Below the pieces are notes generated by a model that saw nothing but the letters and a program-made list of their open reading frames with translations, did no database searches and had not been told where the DNA came from. This document shows positions 16,567 to 27,317 of a stretch of DNA of 64,000 nucleotides, in pieces. The stretch is taken from contig NZ_JBIBGL010000011.1 in the NCBI RefSeq assembly GCF_042956465.1, positions 186,001 through 250,000 of the forward strand, in the 5' to 3' direction. Every line of letters begins with the position of its first letter. The stretch's first letter is position 1. Both the position numbers and the translations under genes were made by a program. This DNA comes from Embleya sp042956465 (GTDB lineage: Bacteria > Actinomycetota > Actinomycetes > Streptomycetales > Streptomycetaceae).

Positions 16567-16598
16567 ATAAGCCCATTAGCGGGAAATATGTCGCTTAT
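16567..16598. other. AT-rich inverted repeat upstream of NlpC/P60 gene
   Basis: ATAAGC and GCTTAT are 20 nt apart in a relatively AT-rich patch about 100 nt before the cell-wall hydrolase start. It could be a regulator site. No ydaO-type riboswitch pattern was recognised. Confidence 0.3.
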
Positions 16599-16694
16599 GG
16601 TGCGATTGCGATCACCGATCGTTAGCGTGAGGAGACCTGCCCGGAATCGGAACGTCCGGTTCCCCTCGGTGCCCGCCGCTTGGAGGGAGACCGC

Positions 16695-18089
16695 ATGCCT
16701 CGACCGTTCATCCGCGCCGCAGTCCCGGCCGGACTCGCCGCCGTCCTCGTCTTCACGATCACCCCCGGAGCCCTCGCCGACGATCCCTCCGGCACCGCCC
16801 ACCCCGGCGCCGACCGGGTTCGCCGGGCGCAGGACGCGGTCACCGGCAAGGTCGACGACATCGGTCGGATCGAGGCCGAACTCGACCGCGAGGCAAACGA
16901 TCTGGAACGGCTCGACGTTCGCGCCGGCGCCGCCGTCGAGGCGTACAACGGGGCCGTGGTGTTGCGGCAGCAGACCCACGACCGGGCCGAGGCCGCCGAC
17001 GAAAACCTGCGCTCGGCGGACGCCCGACTGGTCGGCACCCGAGCCGAACTCGGCCGGCTCGCCGCGCAGGCCTACCGGATGGGCGGCGGCGCCCGACTGG
17101 GCACCTTCCAGGCGGTCCTGGGCGCGGACTCGCCCGCCGACCTGGTCTCCCGGATGGAGAGCATGCGCCGGATCTCCCAGGACGGCGACGACACCCTGCG
17201 CCGCGGCACCATCGCCGTCCAGGACGCGGCAACCGCCAAAGCCGACGCCGAACACAGCGCGGACACAGCCGCCCGCGCGACCGAGGCGGTCCGCGCGGCC
17301 AAGGACCGGGTCGAGGCCGAACTCGCCGCACAACAACGCCGAGTCGGCGAGATCGCCGCCCGGCGCACCGCGCTGCTGACCGAACTGGCCACGCTGAAGC
17401 AGACGTCCGTCGCACTGGAGACACAGCGCCGGGACGGTGTGGCGGCCGAGGCTCGGCGCCGCGCCGAGGAGGAGGCCCGCGCCCGGGCCGAGGCCGAGGC
17501 GGCCCGGGAGGACGCCCGCGGGGAGGCCGACCGACAGGCCGAGGAGGCGCGCGCGCAGGAGGCGAAACCCGCGAAGCCGAGCACGCCGGCCAAGCCGAGC
17601 ACGCCGAGCGCGCCGACCAAGTCGACCAAGCCCGCCAAACCCGCCAAACCCGCCAAGCCGACCAAGCCCGCCAAGAGCCCGGCCGCCCGACCCGACACCT
17701 CCGGCAAGACCGCCGCGGACAACGGCGGCGCGGCCGCCGCGGTCGCGTACGCGAAGGCGCAACTGGGCAAGCCCTACGTCTGGGGCGGCGAGGGCCCACG
17801 CGGCTACGACTGCTCGGGCCTGGTCATGCAGGCGTGGCGCAAGGCCGGCGTGAGCATGACCCACTTCGCCGCCACGCAGTACTCCCAGAGCACCCCGGTG
17901 TCGTATCGGAACCTGCGTCCGGGCGACCTGATCTTCTGGACGGAGACCAAGAGCGCCTCCGACATCCACCACGTCGCGATGTACCTGGGCGGCGGCCGGA
18001 TGATCCACGCCCCGCGCACCGGCGACGTGGTCAAGATCAGCAACATGTTCTACATGGGCACCCCGGACTACTACGCCCGCCCGTCCTGA
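16695..18089 (+). CDS. Secreted NlpC/P60 (C40) peptidoglycan hydrolase
   Basis: This 464-residue protein starts at ATG 16695 behind GGAGGGAG. A signal peptide spans residues 1-30 (ending GALADD). Residues 40-290 form a long coiled coil. A Lys/Pro/Ala linker with repeated KPAKPAK and KPSTP units follows. Residues 345-464 are the C40 domain, with Cys373 in YDCSGLVMQAW, His426 in HHVAMYLGGG and His438 in MIHAP. It cuts stem peptides, usually the D-Glu to diaminopimelate bond, outside the cell. The layout is that of RipA-like hydrolases, in which the coiled coil controls activity. It is convergent with the pyrophosphatase gene. Confidence 0.92.
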   Translation: MPRPFIRAAVPAGLAAVLVFTITPGALADDPSGTAHPGADRVRRAQDAVTGKVDDIGRIEAELDREANDLERLDVRAGAAVEAYNGAVVLRQQTHDRAEAADENLRSADARLVGTRAELGRLAAQAYRMGGGARLGTFQAVLGADSPADLVSRMESMRRISQDGDDTLRRGTIAVQDAATAKADAEHSADTAARATEAVRAAKDRVEAELAAQQRRVGEIAARRTALLTELATLKQTSVALETQRRDGVAAEARRRAEEEARARAEAEAAREDARGEADRQAEEARAQEAKPAKPSTPAKPSTPSAPTKSTKPAKPAKPAKPTKPAKSPAARPDTSGKTAADNGGAAAAVAYAKAQLGKPYVWGGEGPRGYDCSGLVMQAWRKAGVSMTHFAATQYSQSTPVSYRNLRPGDLIFWTETKSASDIHHVAMYLGGGRMIHAPRTGDVVKISNMFYMGTPDYYARPS

Positions 18090-18129
18090 CCGTGCCCACG
18101 ACCGCTCGGTCGACCGACCGCCACCACGA

Positions 18130-18185
18130 CGAACGCCGGTCGCCGGCAGCCACCCCGGAGGGTGCCCGCCGGCGACCGGCGTTCG
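18130..18185. terminator. Strong bidirectional terminator
   Basis: Perfect 18-base arms (CGAACGCCGGTCGCCGGC and its complement) enclose a 20-base loop between the convergent NlpC/P60 and pyrophosphatase genes. Confidence 0.8.
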
Positions 18186-18202
18186 TGCGAGGGGCTACCC
18201 GG

Positions 18203-18694
18203 TCAGTGGTGGCCCTGCTCGGTGAGCCGCTTGCGGGAGGCCTCGACCTCGGCCTCGGCCTCGTCGCGGCCGACCCAGTTGGCGCCCTCGACCGACTTGC
18301 CCGGCTCCAGGTCCTTGTAGACCTCGAAGAAGTGCTGGATCTCCAGCCGGTCGAACTCCGAGACGTGGTGGATGTCACGCAGGTGCTCCACGCGCGGGTC
18401 CGTGGCCGGCACGCACAGGACCTTGTCGTCGCCGCCGGCCTCGTCCGTCATCCGGAACATGCCGATCGCGCGGCACCGGACCTGGACGCCCGGGAAGGTC
18501 GGCTCGTCCAGCAGCACCAGCGCGTCCAGCGGGTCACCGTCCTCACCGAGGGTGTCCTCGATGAAGCCGTAGTCCGCCGGGTAGCGCGTCGACGTGAACA
18601 ACATCCGGTCGAGCCGGATGCGGCCCGTCTCGTGGTCCACCTCGTACTTGTTGCGCGATCCCCGGGGGATCTCGATGGTGACGTCGAACTCCAA
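18203..18694 (-). CDS. ppa: Inorganic pyrophosphatase
   Basis: This 163-residue protein is the usual size of the family I hexameric enzyme. The start is TTG 18694, fixed by the GGAGGAG ribosome site just before it and by the family N-terminus EFDVTIEIPRGSRNKYE. The active-site signature reads EDGDPLDALV, with its three aspartates. Other conserved phrases are YPADYGFIEDTL and HFFEVYKDLEPGK. It splits pyrophosphate to phosphate in the cytoplasm and drives biosynthetic reactions forward. It is divergent from the D,D-carboxypeptidase gene, as in other streptomycetes. Confidence 0.95.
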   Translation of the reverse strand: MEFDVTIEIPRGSRNKYEVDHETGRIRLDRMLFTSTRYPADYGFIEDTLGEDGDPLDALVLLDEPTFPGVQVRCRAIGMFRMTDEAGGDDKVLCVPATDPRVEHLRDIHHVSEFDRLEIQHFFEVYKDLEPGKSVEGANWVGRDEAEAEVEASRKRLTEQGHH

Positions 18695-18845
18695 GGCTCC
18701 TCCATAGTGCTGCGCCGGGACCGTTGCCGGGACCGTTAGGGTCGTTCTGTCCGCGAGGCCGAACCCGGCACAGGTCCCGGACAGAACCTGATCTGATCTC
18801 AGTGTCTCGCATGGCCGGTGGTCCGGCGGAAGGGGATGGTCTCGC

Positions 18846-20249
18846 GTGGCCGGCATAAGGAGCAAAGCGATCGCCGCGGCCCTGGCGGCGATCGTGCTGG
18901 CCGTTCTCACCACGCTCGTGCACGGGTCGTGGAGGGGCGAGCCCCTGGCCGCCCGAGCCGACGAGAAGACCAAGCGGGTCGCGAGCGCGCAGCCCGTGCT
19001 GGCACCGGTGTCCGGGGAAGCCGCGGGCGCCACCCCGACCGAGGCCGGCATCCGGGCCGCGCTGGACCCGCTGACCAAGGCCACCGCACTGGGCGCCCCG
19101 CCTGCGATCGCCGTCGTCGACGCGCTGACCGGCAAGGCGCTGTACGGCGCCAACCAGGACCGGGCGGCCACCCCCGCGTCCACCACGAAGATCACCACGG
19201 CGGTGGCCGCGCTCACCGCGCCGGGCCCCGATCATCGAATCGCCACCCGCGTGGTGCCGGGCGCGACGCCGGGCACCATCGTGCTGGTCGGCGGCGGGGA
19301 CCCGACGCTGACCGCGCTCGACGGGCAGCAGTACGGCAGCGCCTACCGGCCCGCCCGGCTGTCCGACCTGGCCGCGGCGACCGCCAACGCGCTCAAGGCG
19401 ACCGGCACCACCCAGGTCAAGCTGCAGTACGACACCACCCTGTACACCGGCCCGGCCCTGCACGCGATCGGCGTCAACGAGAACATCGCCCCGGTGGTGT
19501 CGCTGATGGTCGACGAGGGCCGGGTGGACCCGACCGTGGTCGGCAAGGAGAGCAACCGGGTGCCGTCCCCGGGCATCGACGCCGCGAAGAAGTTCGCGGC
19601 GCTGCTCAAGACCGCGGGCATCACCGTCGACGGCACGCCCGCCCAGGGCACCGCGCCCACCGGCGGTGCGCCCGAACTCGCCTCGGTCCAGTCCCCGCCG
19701 ATGTCCGCGATGGTCGAACAGATGTTGACCTTCAGCGACAACGACCTGGCCGAGGCCCTGTTGCGGCAGGTCGCGATCGCCGGCGGCCAACCCGCGAGCT
19801 TCCAGGGCGGAACCGTCGCGGCACGCAAGGTCCTGGAGGGCCTGGGCGTGAACTACGGGGCGTCCGCCCTCAAGGACGGCAGCGGTCTGGACAAGGAGGA
19901 CCGGCTCACCCCGCAGACGCTCGTGCAGACCCTCGCGGTGGCCGCGTCCCAGCCGCACCCCGAACTGCGCTGGGCCCTGACCGGCCTGCCGATCGCGGGC
20001 TTCACCGGCACCCTGACCGAGCGGTACGGCCCGAACAGCGGCTCCGCCGACGCGGCCGGCGTGGTCCGGGCCAAGACCGGCTCGTTGACCGGGGTCAGCA
20101 CGCTGTCCGGCCTGGTCCGCGATCGGGACGGCAGGCTGCTCGCCTTCGCGATCCTGGCCGACAAATTCACCGGCGACCCCGACCCTGCCCGCGCGGCGAT
20201 CGACCGGATGGCCGCCGCGCTGGCCGACTGCGGCTGTACCACCGCCTGA
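18846..20249 (+). CDS. dacB: D-alanyl-D-alanine carboxypeptidase/endopeptidase (PBP4 type, S13)
   Basis: This 467-residue protein has an N-terminal membrane helix or signal (residues 7-27). All three penicillin-binding motifs are present: Ser112-Thr-Thr-Lys115 (SxxK), SDN at 297-299 and KTG at 410-412. The large insert between SxxK and SDN fits the S13 family. By family it removes terminal D-Ala or cuts 4-3 crosslinks in peptidoglycan outside the membrane. It starts at GTG 18846 behind GAAGGGGA. It is followed by the metalloprotease gene, 134 bp downstream with its own -10-like element. Confidence 0.92.
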   Translation: MAGIRSKAIAAALAAIVLAVLTTLVHGSWRGEPLAARADEKTKRVASAQPVLAPVSGEAAGATPTEAGIRAALDPLTKATALGAPPAIAVVDALTGKALYGANQDRAATPASTTKITTAVAALTAPGPDHRIATRVVPGATPGTIVLVGGGDPTLTALDGQQYGSAYRPARLSDLAAATANALKATGTTQVKLQYDTTLYTGPALHAIGVNENIAPVVSLMVDEGRVDPTVVGKESNRVPSPGIDAAKKFAALLKTAGITVDGTPAQGTAPTGGAPELASVQSPPMSAMVEQMLTFSDNDLAEALLRQVAIAGGQPASFQGGTVAARKVLEGLGVNYGASALKDGSGLDKEDRLTPQTLVQTLAVAASQPHPELRWALTGLPIAGFTGTLTERYGPNSGSADAAGVVRAKTGSLTGVSTLSGLVRDRDGRLLAFAILADKFTGDPDPARAAIDRMAAALADCGCTTA

Positions 20250-20371
20250 CCCGCGGGTCGCGGCGACCGGCCCGCTTCGCACCGGCGGCCGAGCCGGTCC
20301 GCGCGCCCACAAATCCCGATCCCGATGAAGTCGTGGCCCCCGGTTCCTCTTTCGATGCCGCGCCGAGCACG

Positions 20372-20377
20372 TACCGT
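20372..20377 (+). promoter_or_regulatory. -10-like TACCGT, leaderless type
   Basis: The hexamer ends 6 nt before the ATG of the metalloprotease gene (20384). No ribosome site is visible. Confidence 0.45.
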
Positions 20378-20383
20378 GGCCGT

Positions 20384-21532
20384 ATGACGAGCGGCAACGG
20401 TGCGGACATGATCGATTGGGACCTGGCCGTGGCGACGGCGAACCGGCTCGTGCGGCCGGGACCGGACGTCGGACGGGACGAGGCACGGGCGGTCGTGGCG
20501 GAGCTGCGTGCCCACGCCAAGACGTCCGAAGGACACGTACGAGCGTTCACGGGACTCGATTCGGGCGACAACGACACCCCGGTCCTGGTGGTGGACCGAC
20601 CGGGCTGGGCCCGGGCCAACGTGCAGGGCTTCCGGCACGTGCTGCGACCGCTCCTGGACAAGGTCGAACAGCGCCGCGAGAGCGTGCCGGGCGGCGCCGC
20701 GCTGGGCACCGTGGGCGGCAAGGTGACCGGCCTGGAACTGGGCACCCTGCTCGCCTTCCTGTCCTCGCGCGTGCTCGGCCAGTACGAGACCTTCGCGCCG
20801 CAGAGCCCGGGCGCGAGCGGGCGCGGCCCCGGGCGGCTGCTCCTGGTCGCCCCGAACATCGTCCAGATCGAGCGCGAACTCGGCGTGGACGCGCACGATT
20901 TCCGGCTGTGGGTGTGCCTGCACGAGGAGACCCACCGGACCCAGTTCACCGCCGTGCCGTGGTTGCGCGACCACCTGGAGCAGGAGATCCACGGCTTCCT
21001 CGGGCAGACCGAGCTCGACCCGTCCGCGCTGCTCGGCCGGCTGCGCGAGGCGGTCTCCACGTTCGCGGGCGCGCGCCGTGCGGGCACCGACGGCGACGGT
21101 GAGGGCGGCTCGCTGGTCGAACTCGTCCAGACACCCGAGCAACGCGAGATCCTGGGCCGGATCACCGCGGTGATGTCGCTTCTGGAGGGGCACGCCGACT
21201 TCGTCATGGACGGCGTCGGGCCGCAGGTCATCCCGACCGTGACGGAGATCCGGGAGAAGTTCGCCGAGCGGCGCGCCCAGGGCACCGGGCGGCTCGACCA
21301 GGCACTGCGCAAGCTGCTCGGCATGGACGCGAAGCTGCGCCAATACCGCGACGGCGAGCGGTTCGTGCGCGAGGTGGTCGGGCGGGTCGGCATGGACGGC
21401 TTCAACCGGGTGTGGACCTCGCCCAACACGTTGCCCACCAAGGCCGAGGTGGCCGAGCCGGGCATGTGGGTGGACCGGGTGCACGGCAAGGCCGGAACCG
21501 CGCCGACCGAGGACCCCGCCGACCCCGCGTGA
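20384..21532 (+). CDS. Zinc-dependent metalloprotease (DUF2342/zincin_2 family)
   Basis: This 382-residue protein carries a zincin motif HEETH at residues 180-184 in LWVCLHEETHRTQF. Downstream, LLEGHADFVMDGVG supplies a glutamate likely to be the third ligand. The family (TIGR03624/TIGR03883, described as coenzyme F420 biosynthesis-associated because it occurs in F420-making species) is conserved in actinobacteria next to tilS and hpt. Substrates are unknown. No signal peptide is seen, so it is probably cytoplasmic. The window also encodes an F420-type LLM enzyme, which agrees with an F420-producing host. A strong terminator follows it. Confidence 0.87.
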   Translation: MTSGNGADMIDWDLAVATANRLVRPGPDVGRDEARAVVAELRAHAKTSEGHVRAFTGLDSGDNDTPVLVVDRPGWARANVQGFRHVLRPLLDKVEQRRESVPGGAALGTVGGKVTGLELGTLLAFLSSRVLGQYETFAPQSPGASGRGPGRLLLVAPNIVQIERELGVDAHDFRLWVCLHEETHRTQFTAVPWLRDHLEQEIHGFLGQTELDPSALLGRLREAVSTFAGARRAGTDGDGEGGSLVELVQTPEQREILGRITAVMSLLEGHADFVMDGVGPQVIPTVTEIREKFAERRAQGTGRLDQALRKLLGMDAKLRQYRDGERFVREVVGRVGMDGFNRVWTSPNTLPTKAEVAEPGMWVDRVHGKAGTAPTEDPADPA

Positions 21533-21579
21533 GGCGGCGCGCGACACCCGACGCGGCGCCTCCGCGCGCTTTCTCGCGC

Positions 21580-21609
21580 CGCGGGCGGGCCGACGCCGGC
21601 CCGCCCGCG
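21580..21609 (+). terminator. Terminator after metalloprotease gene
   Basis: Perfect 12-base arms (CGCGGGCGGGCC and GGCCCGCCCGCG) surround a six-base loop and are followed by a short T/C run. Confidence 0.7.
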
Positions 21610-21760
21610 TCCTCATCCGGGCGACATCCGGTGGTGTCTGCGGCCCGGGGCGCTTCGGGTGACGTAGCGTGGGCAAACCAATTCTCTTCGGCATTTCTCG
21701 CGGAGGCCGCGACCTCCGCGAACCGGCCGAACCGGACGTGCAAGGAGGTGTCGTCGAGTC

Positions 21761-22741
21761 GTGGGACCCCATCCCGCCGTGGCCGCCACCAGGCTGGCCG
21801 TCCGCAAGACCCTGCGCGAGCTGCAACCGGGTGACCTCGTCCTGGTGGCCTGCAGTGGTGGCGCGGACTCGTTGGCGCTCGCAGCGGCCACCGCGTTCGA
21901 GGCCCCCCGCGCGGGTCTGCGCGCCGGAGCCATCACCGTCGACCACGGACTCCAGGCGGGCTCCACCCGCCGCGCCGTGGATCTGGTCGCCCGGCTGCGC
22001 GACCTGGGCCTGGGCCCGGTCGACGCGCTCGGCGTCACCGTCGGCACCCGGGGCGGCCCGGAGGGCGCCGCGCGGCTGGCCCGATACACCGCGCTGGACA
22101 CCGCGGCGAAGAAGCACGGCGCCGCGCTCGTGCTGCTCGGCCACACCCTGGAGGACCAGGCCGAGACGGTGCTGCTCGGGCTGGCCCGAGGCTCCGGAGC
22201 CCGCTCGCTCGCCGGCATGCCACCGCTGACCGGCCACTACCAGCGCCCGTTCCTGGAGCTGGGCCGCGACATCACCCGGCAGGCGTGCGTCGCGCAAGAC
22301 CTGCTGCCCTGGGAGGACCCGCACAACGCCGACCCCGCCTACACCCGGGCACGGGTGCGCCACGAGGTGCTCCCGGTGCTGGAGAAGGCGCTCGGCCCCG
22401 GGGTGTCCGAGGCGCTGGCCCGCACCGCGCGGCTGTTCCGCGACGATGCCGAGGCACTCGACCAGTGGGCCGACCGGGCCCAGGCCGACGTCACGCACGA
22501 CGACGGCGAGCTCGAGGTCGCCGGGCTGGCCGAGCTGCCCGCCGCGGTCCGCCGCCGGGTGTTGCGCCGTACGGCGGTCGGCGCGGGCAGCCCCTCCGGC
22601 GCGCTGTTCGCCCGGCACGTGGAGGCGGTGGAGAAGCTGGTCATCTCCTGGCACGGCCAGGGGCCCATCCACCTGCCCGGGGGCGTCGAGATACGCAGGC
22701 GGTGTGGCAGGCTTCTCTTTCACCGGCCGGCTCAATCCTGA
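21761..22741 (+). CDS. tilS: tRNA(Ile)-lysidine synthetase
   Basis: This 326-residue protein begins at GTG 21761 behind AGGAGGTG. The N-type ATP pyrophosphatase loop SGGADS lies at residues 32-37, followed by TVDHGLQ and GHTLEDQAETVLLGLARGSG, which is the TilS signature. It adds lysine to C34 of tRNA(Ile2) so that the anticodon reads AUA. The protein is the short actinobacterial form with a reduced C-terminal region. It leads the tilS-hpt-ftsH-fol gene order typical of streptomycetes. Hpt starts 43 bp downstream on the same strand. Confidence 0.95.
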   Translation: MGPHPAVAATRLAVRKTLRELQPGDLVLVACSGGADSLALAAATAFEAPRAGLRAGAITVDHGLQAGSTRRAVDLVARLRDLGLGPVDALGVTVGTRGGPEGAARLARYTALDTAAKKHGAALVLLGHTLEDQAETVLLGLARGSGARSLAGMPPLTGHYQRPFLELGRDITRQACVAQDLLPWEDPHNADPAYTRARVRHEVLPVLEKALGPGVSEALARTARLFRDDAEALDQWADRAQADVTHDDGELEVAGLAELPAAVRRRVLRRTAVGAGSPSGALFARHVEAVEKLVISWHGQGPIHLPGGVEIRRRCGRLLFHRPAQS

Positions 22742-22784
22742 CCGGTGACCGCGGGGCTCAGTCGAAAACTTCGTAGTAAGGCAT

Positions 22785-23354
22785 GTGGTGGACGAGAAGG
22801 ACATGGGCGCCGACCTCGAAAGGGTCCTCGTCACGCAGGAGGAGATCGAGGCGAAGCTCGTAGAGCTCGCCGAACGGATCGACGAGGACTACCGGGGTCA
22901 GGACCTGCTGCTCGTCGGCGTGCTCAAGGGCGCCGTCATGGTCATGGCCGACCTCGCCCGGGCCGTGCACTCGCCGGTCAAGATGGACTGGATGGCGGTG
23001 TCCTCCTACGGCTCCGGCACCAAGTCCTCGGGCGTCGTGCGCATCCTCAAGGACCTCGACGCGGACATCGCCGGTCGGCACGTCCTGGTCGTCGAGGACA
23101 TCATCGACTCGGGCCTGACCCTGTCGTGGATGCTCGCCAACCTCACCTCGCGAGGCCCCGCCTCGCTGGAGGTGTGCGCGTTCTTCCGCAAGCCGGAGGC
23201 CGCCAAGGTCGACATCCCGGTCAAGTACGTGGGCTTCGACATCCCCAACGAGTTCGTGGTGGGCTACGGCCTCGACTACGCCGAGCGCTACCGCAACCTG
23301 CCGTTCGTGGGCACACTGGCCGAGCATGTGTACGGCGGTTCGAAGCCGACCTGA
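22785..23354 (+). CDS. hpt: Hypoxanthine phosphoribosyltransferase
   Basis: This 189-residue protein is the usual family length. It has the PRPP-binding signature VLVVEDIIDSGLTLSW and the pyrophosphate loop LLVGVLKGAVMVMADL, plus the purine-site region VGFDIPNEFVVGYGLDYAE. It converts hypoxanthine or guanine plus PRPP to IMP or GMP in purine salvage. I keep GTG 22785 because the streptomycete protein begins VDEKDMGADL. The ATG at 22803 with GAGAAGGA just ahead is a real alternative. The next gene, ftsH, has its own 307-bp leader. Confidence 0.94.
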   Translation: MVDEKDMGADLERVLVTQEEIEAKLVELAERIDEDYRGQDLLLVGVLKGAVMVMADLARAVHSPVKMDWMAVSSYGSGTKSSGVVRILKDLDADIAGRHVLVVEDIIDSGLTLSWMLANLTSRGPASLEVCAFFRKPEAAKVDIPVKYVGFDIPNEFVVGYGLDYAERYRNLPFVGTLAEHVYGGSKPT

Positions 23355-23661
23355 CCCGCTCGGGCGCATGGAATACGGCTTCGGGTTTGCGCGATCGACA
23401 TCCTGTAACAGCATCCGGGAACAAGGGGAACGTTTTCCCTCGTTGGAGGGTGCGTCGGGGGTCGATGCACGAAGGCGCGCAAGGTGAGTGAACGCGCGGC
23501 GCGTTGACGTGCGGACACCCGGTGTACCGTCTAACGCAGCGACATCCGATCAGCACGGGCGACCGTGCCGGGCGATACCGGACAGGCAACGTACCCGGGG
23601 GCCATAAGGCGTCCGGGTCAAAAGTCGGCAGGAGGGACGGGGCGTCTGCTGCCCCGCATCG
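23355..23661. other. hpt-ftsH intergenic region
   Basis: These 307 bases carry the ftsH promoter. The best visible pair is TTGACG (23504-23509) with TACCGT (23525-23530), but the 15-nt spacing is short. An AGGAGGG stretch at 23629-23635 is too far from the ftsH ATG to be its ribosome site. No small gene is seen. Confidence 0.4.
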
Positions 23662-25716
<2,055 letters not shown>

Positions 25717-25718
25717 AC

Positions 25719-26324
25719 GTGACGATCGACCCGGTCACCTTCGACGGTCGTGCCGTGGGTGAGTTCGACCAGGACCGCGCCGAGCGCGCGGTCCGGGAGC
25801 TGCTGCTCGCGGTCGGGGAGAACCCCGACCGCGAGGGTCTCAAGGACACCCCGGCCCGAGTGGCCAGGTCGTATCAGGAGATCTTCGCCGGATTGCGGCA
25901 GGATCCCGAGGACGTGCTCACCACGACCTTCGATCTCGGCCACGACGAGATGGTCCTGGTCAAGGACATCGAGGTCTACAGCACGTGCGAGCACCACCTC
26001 GTGACCTTCCACGGGGTGGCGCACGTGGGGTACATCCCGTCGGAGGACGGTCAGATCACCGGCCTGTCCAAGCTCGCGCGCCTGGTGGACGTGTACGCCA
26101 AGCGTCCGCAGGTGCAGGAGCGGCTGACCACCCAGATCGCCGACGCGCTGGTGAACATCCTGCGCCCGCGCGGGGTGATCGTGGTCGTCGAGTGCGAGCA
26201 CCTGTGCATGACCATGCGCGGCATACGGAAGCCGGGTGCCCGCACCCTCACCTCCGCCGTGCGCGGCCAGTTGCTGAACGCGGCCACGCGGGCCGAGGCG
26301 ATGAGCCTGATCCTGAGCCGTTAA
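25719..26324 (+). CDS. folE: GTP cyclohydrolase I
   Basis: This 201-residue type I enzyme starts at GTG 25719, only 2 bp after the ftsH stop, with GGAG inside the end of ftsH. Zinc ligands are visible in STCEHHLVTFHG and in VVVECEHLCMTMRG. The DREGLKDTPARVARSY helix and TGLSKLARLVDVYAKRPQVQERL are family hallmarks. It makes 7,8-dihydroneopterin triphosphate from GTP, the first step of folate synthesis. It is translationally close to ftsH and upstream of folP, which is separated by a long palindrome. Confidence 0.96.
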   Translation: MTIDPVTFDGRAVGEFDQDRAERAVRELLLAVGENPDREGLKDTPARVARSYQEIFAGLRQDPEDVLTTTFDLGHDEMVLVKDIEVYSTCEHHLVTFHGVAHVGYIPSEDGQITGLSKLARLVDVYAKRPQVQERLTTQIADALVNILRPRGVIVVVECEHLCMTMRGIRKPGARTLTSAVRGQLLNAATRAEAMSLILSR

Positions 26325-26388
26325 CGGCTCCACGGCGCACGGTCGCGGGCCGGCACGGCGCCGATAACAAGTCGCGACGCAGTACTCG

Positions 26389-26419
26389 GGGGTTGACCGG
26401 GCAGTGCCCGGTCAACCCC
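26389..26419. promoter_or_regulatory. 31-bp perfect palindrome in front of folP
   Basis: GGGGTTGACCGGGCA, one base, then its exact complement. It abuts the TACTCT -10-like element and ends 13 nt before the folP ATG. It could be an operator, a terminator for the ftsH-folE transcript, or both. The tight one-base centre favours a DNA-level dyad. Confidence 0.6.
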
Positions 26420-26425
26420 TACTCT
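26420..26425 (+). promoter_or_regulatory. -10-like TACTCT of folP, leaderless type
   Basis: The hexamer ends 7 nt before ATG 26433. TTGACC inside the palindrome lies 21 nt upstream, longer than usual spacing. Confidence 0.45.
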
Positions 26426-26432
26426 GTTCCCC

Positions 26433-27317
26433 ATGACAGCGACGACCGGCCCGCGACATCGGGCTCCCGACCGCCCACCACGGGTGCGCGGCCTGCCCGA
26501 GTTCGGCCGGTGCGCGGTCATGGGTGTGGTCAATGTGACCCCCGATTCGTTCTCCGACGGCGGCCTGTGGTTCGACTCGAAGGCCGCGATCACGCGCGGG
26601 CTCGCGCTGCTCGACCAGGGAGCCGACCTGATCGACGTGGGCGGCGAGTCGACCCGGCCGGGGGCCGGTCGGGTGGATGTGGACGAGGAATTGCGCCGGG
26701 TCGTCCCGGTGGTCCGCGAGCTGGCCTCGGCCGGTGCGGTGGTCAGCGTGGACACCACCCGGGTCGAGGTGGCGAGCGCCGCGGTCGAGGCCGGCGCCCG
26801 CCTGGTCAACGACGTCAGCGGCGGGCTCGCGGACCCGGCGATGGCCGCGTACGTGGCCGACAGCGGGGTGCCCGTGGTGGTCATGCACTGGCGTGGGCAC
26901 TCGCGCGGGATGCAGGAGCGCGCGGTCTATACCGACGTGGTCGCCGAGGTGCGCACCGAGTTGGCCGAGCGGATGGAGAAGGTGATCGCGGCGGGCGTGC
27001 ATCCCGATGCGATCGTGCTCGACCCCGGTCTGGGCTTCGCCAAGACGGCCGCGCACAACTGGCCGCTGCTCGCCCACCTGGACGCGCTGCACGAGCTCGG
27101 TCGTCCGCTGCTCGTGGCCGCGTCCCGCAAGACCTTCCTGGGGCGGCTGCTCGCCGCCGAGGACGGCACACTGCGTCCGCCCCGCGGACGCGACGATGCG
27201 ACGGCCGCGGTCTCCGCGCTGGCCGCCGCCGCGGGCGCGTGGGCCGTCCGTGTGCACGAGGTGCCCGCTTCGCTCGACGCGGTCAAGGTGGCGGCTGCCT
27301 GGCAGGAGGCCCGATGA
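26433..27317 (+). CDS. folP: Dihydropteroate synthase
   Basis: This 294-residue TIM-barrel enzyme shows the two family signatures: MGVVNVTPDSFSDGG and DVGGESTRPGA. Later landmarks are VSVDTTRVEV, LVNDVSGG, VVMHWRG and the LDPGLGFAKTAAHN strand, with SRKTFLG near the C-terminus. It joins 6-hydroxymethyl-dihydropterin pyrophosphate to p-aminobenzoate and is the sulfonamide target. The ATG has no ribosome site but a -10-like hexamer 7 nt ahead, so it probably has its own leaderless promoter. Its stop overlaps the next start by 4 bp. Confidence 0.95.
   Translation: MTATTGPRHRAPDRPPRVRGLPEFGRCAVMGVVNVTPDSFSDGGLWFDSKAAITRGLALLDQGADLIDVGGESTRPGAGRVDVDEELRRVVPVVRELASAGAVVSVDTTRVEVASAAVEAGARLVNDVSGGLADPAMAAYVADSGVPVVVMHWRGHSRGMQERAVYTDVVAEVRTELAERMEKVIAAGVHPDAIVLDPGLGFAKTAAHNWPLLAHLDALHELGRPLLVAASRKTFLGRLLAAEDGTLRPPRGRDDATAAVSALAAAAGAWAVRVHEVPASLDAVKVAAAWQEAR

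Noticed and set aside
16476..16694. Possible cyclic-di-AMP (ydaO) riboswitch before the NlpC/P60 gene
   Set aside because: Such riboswitches occur before actinobacterial wall hydrolases, but I could not find the conserved paired elements here.
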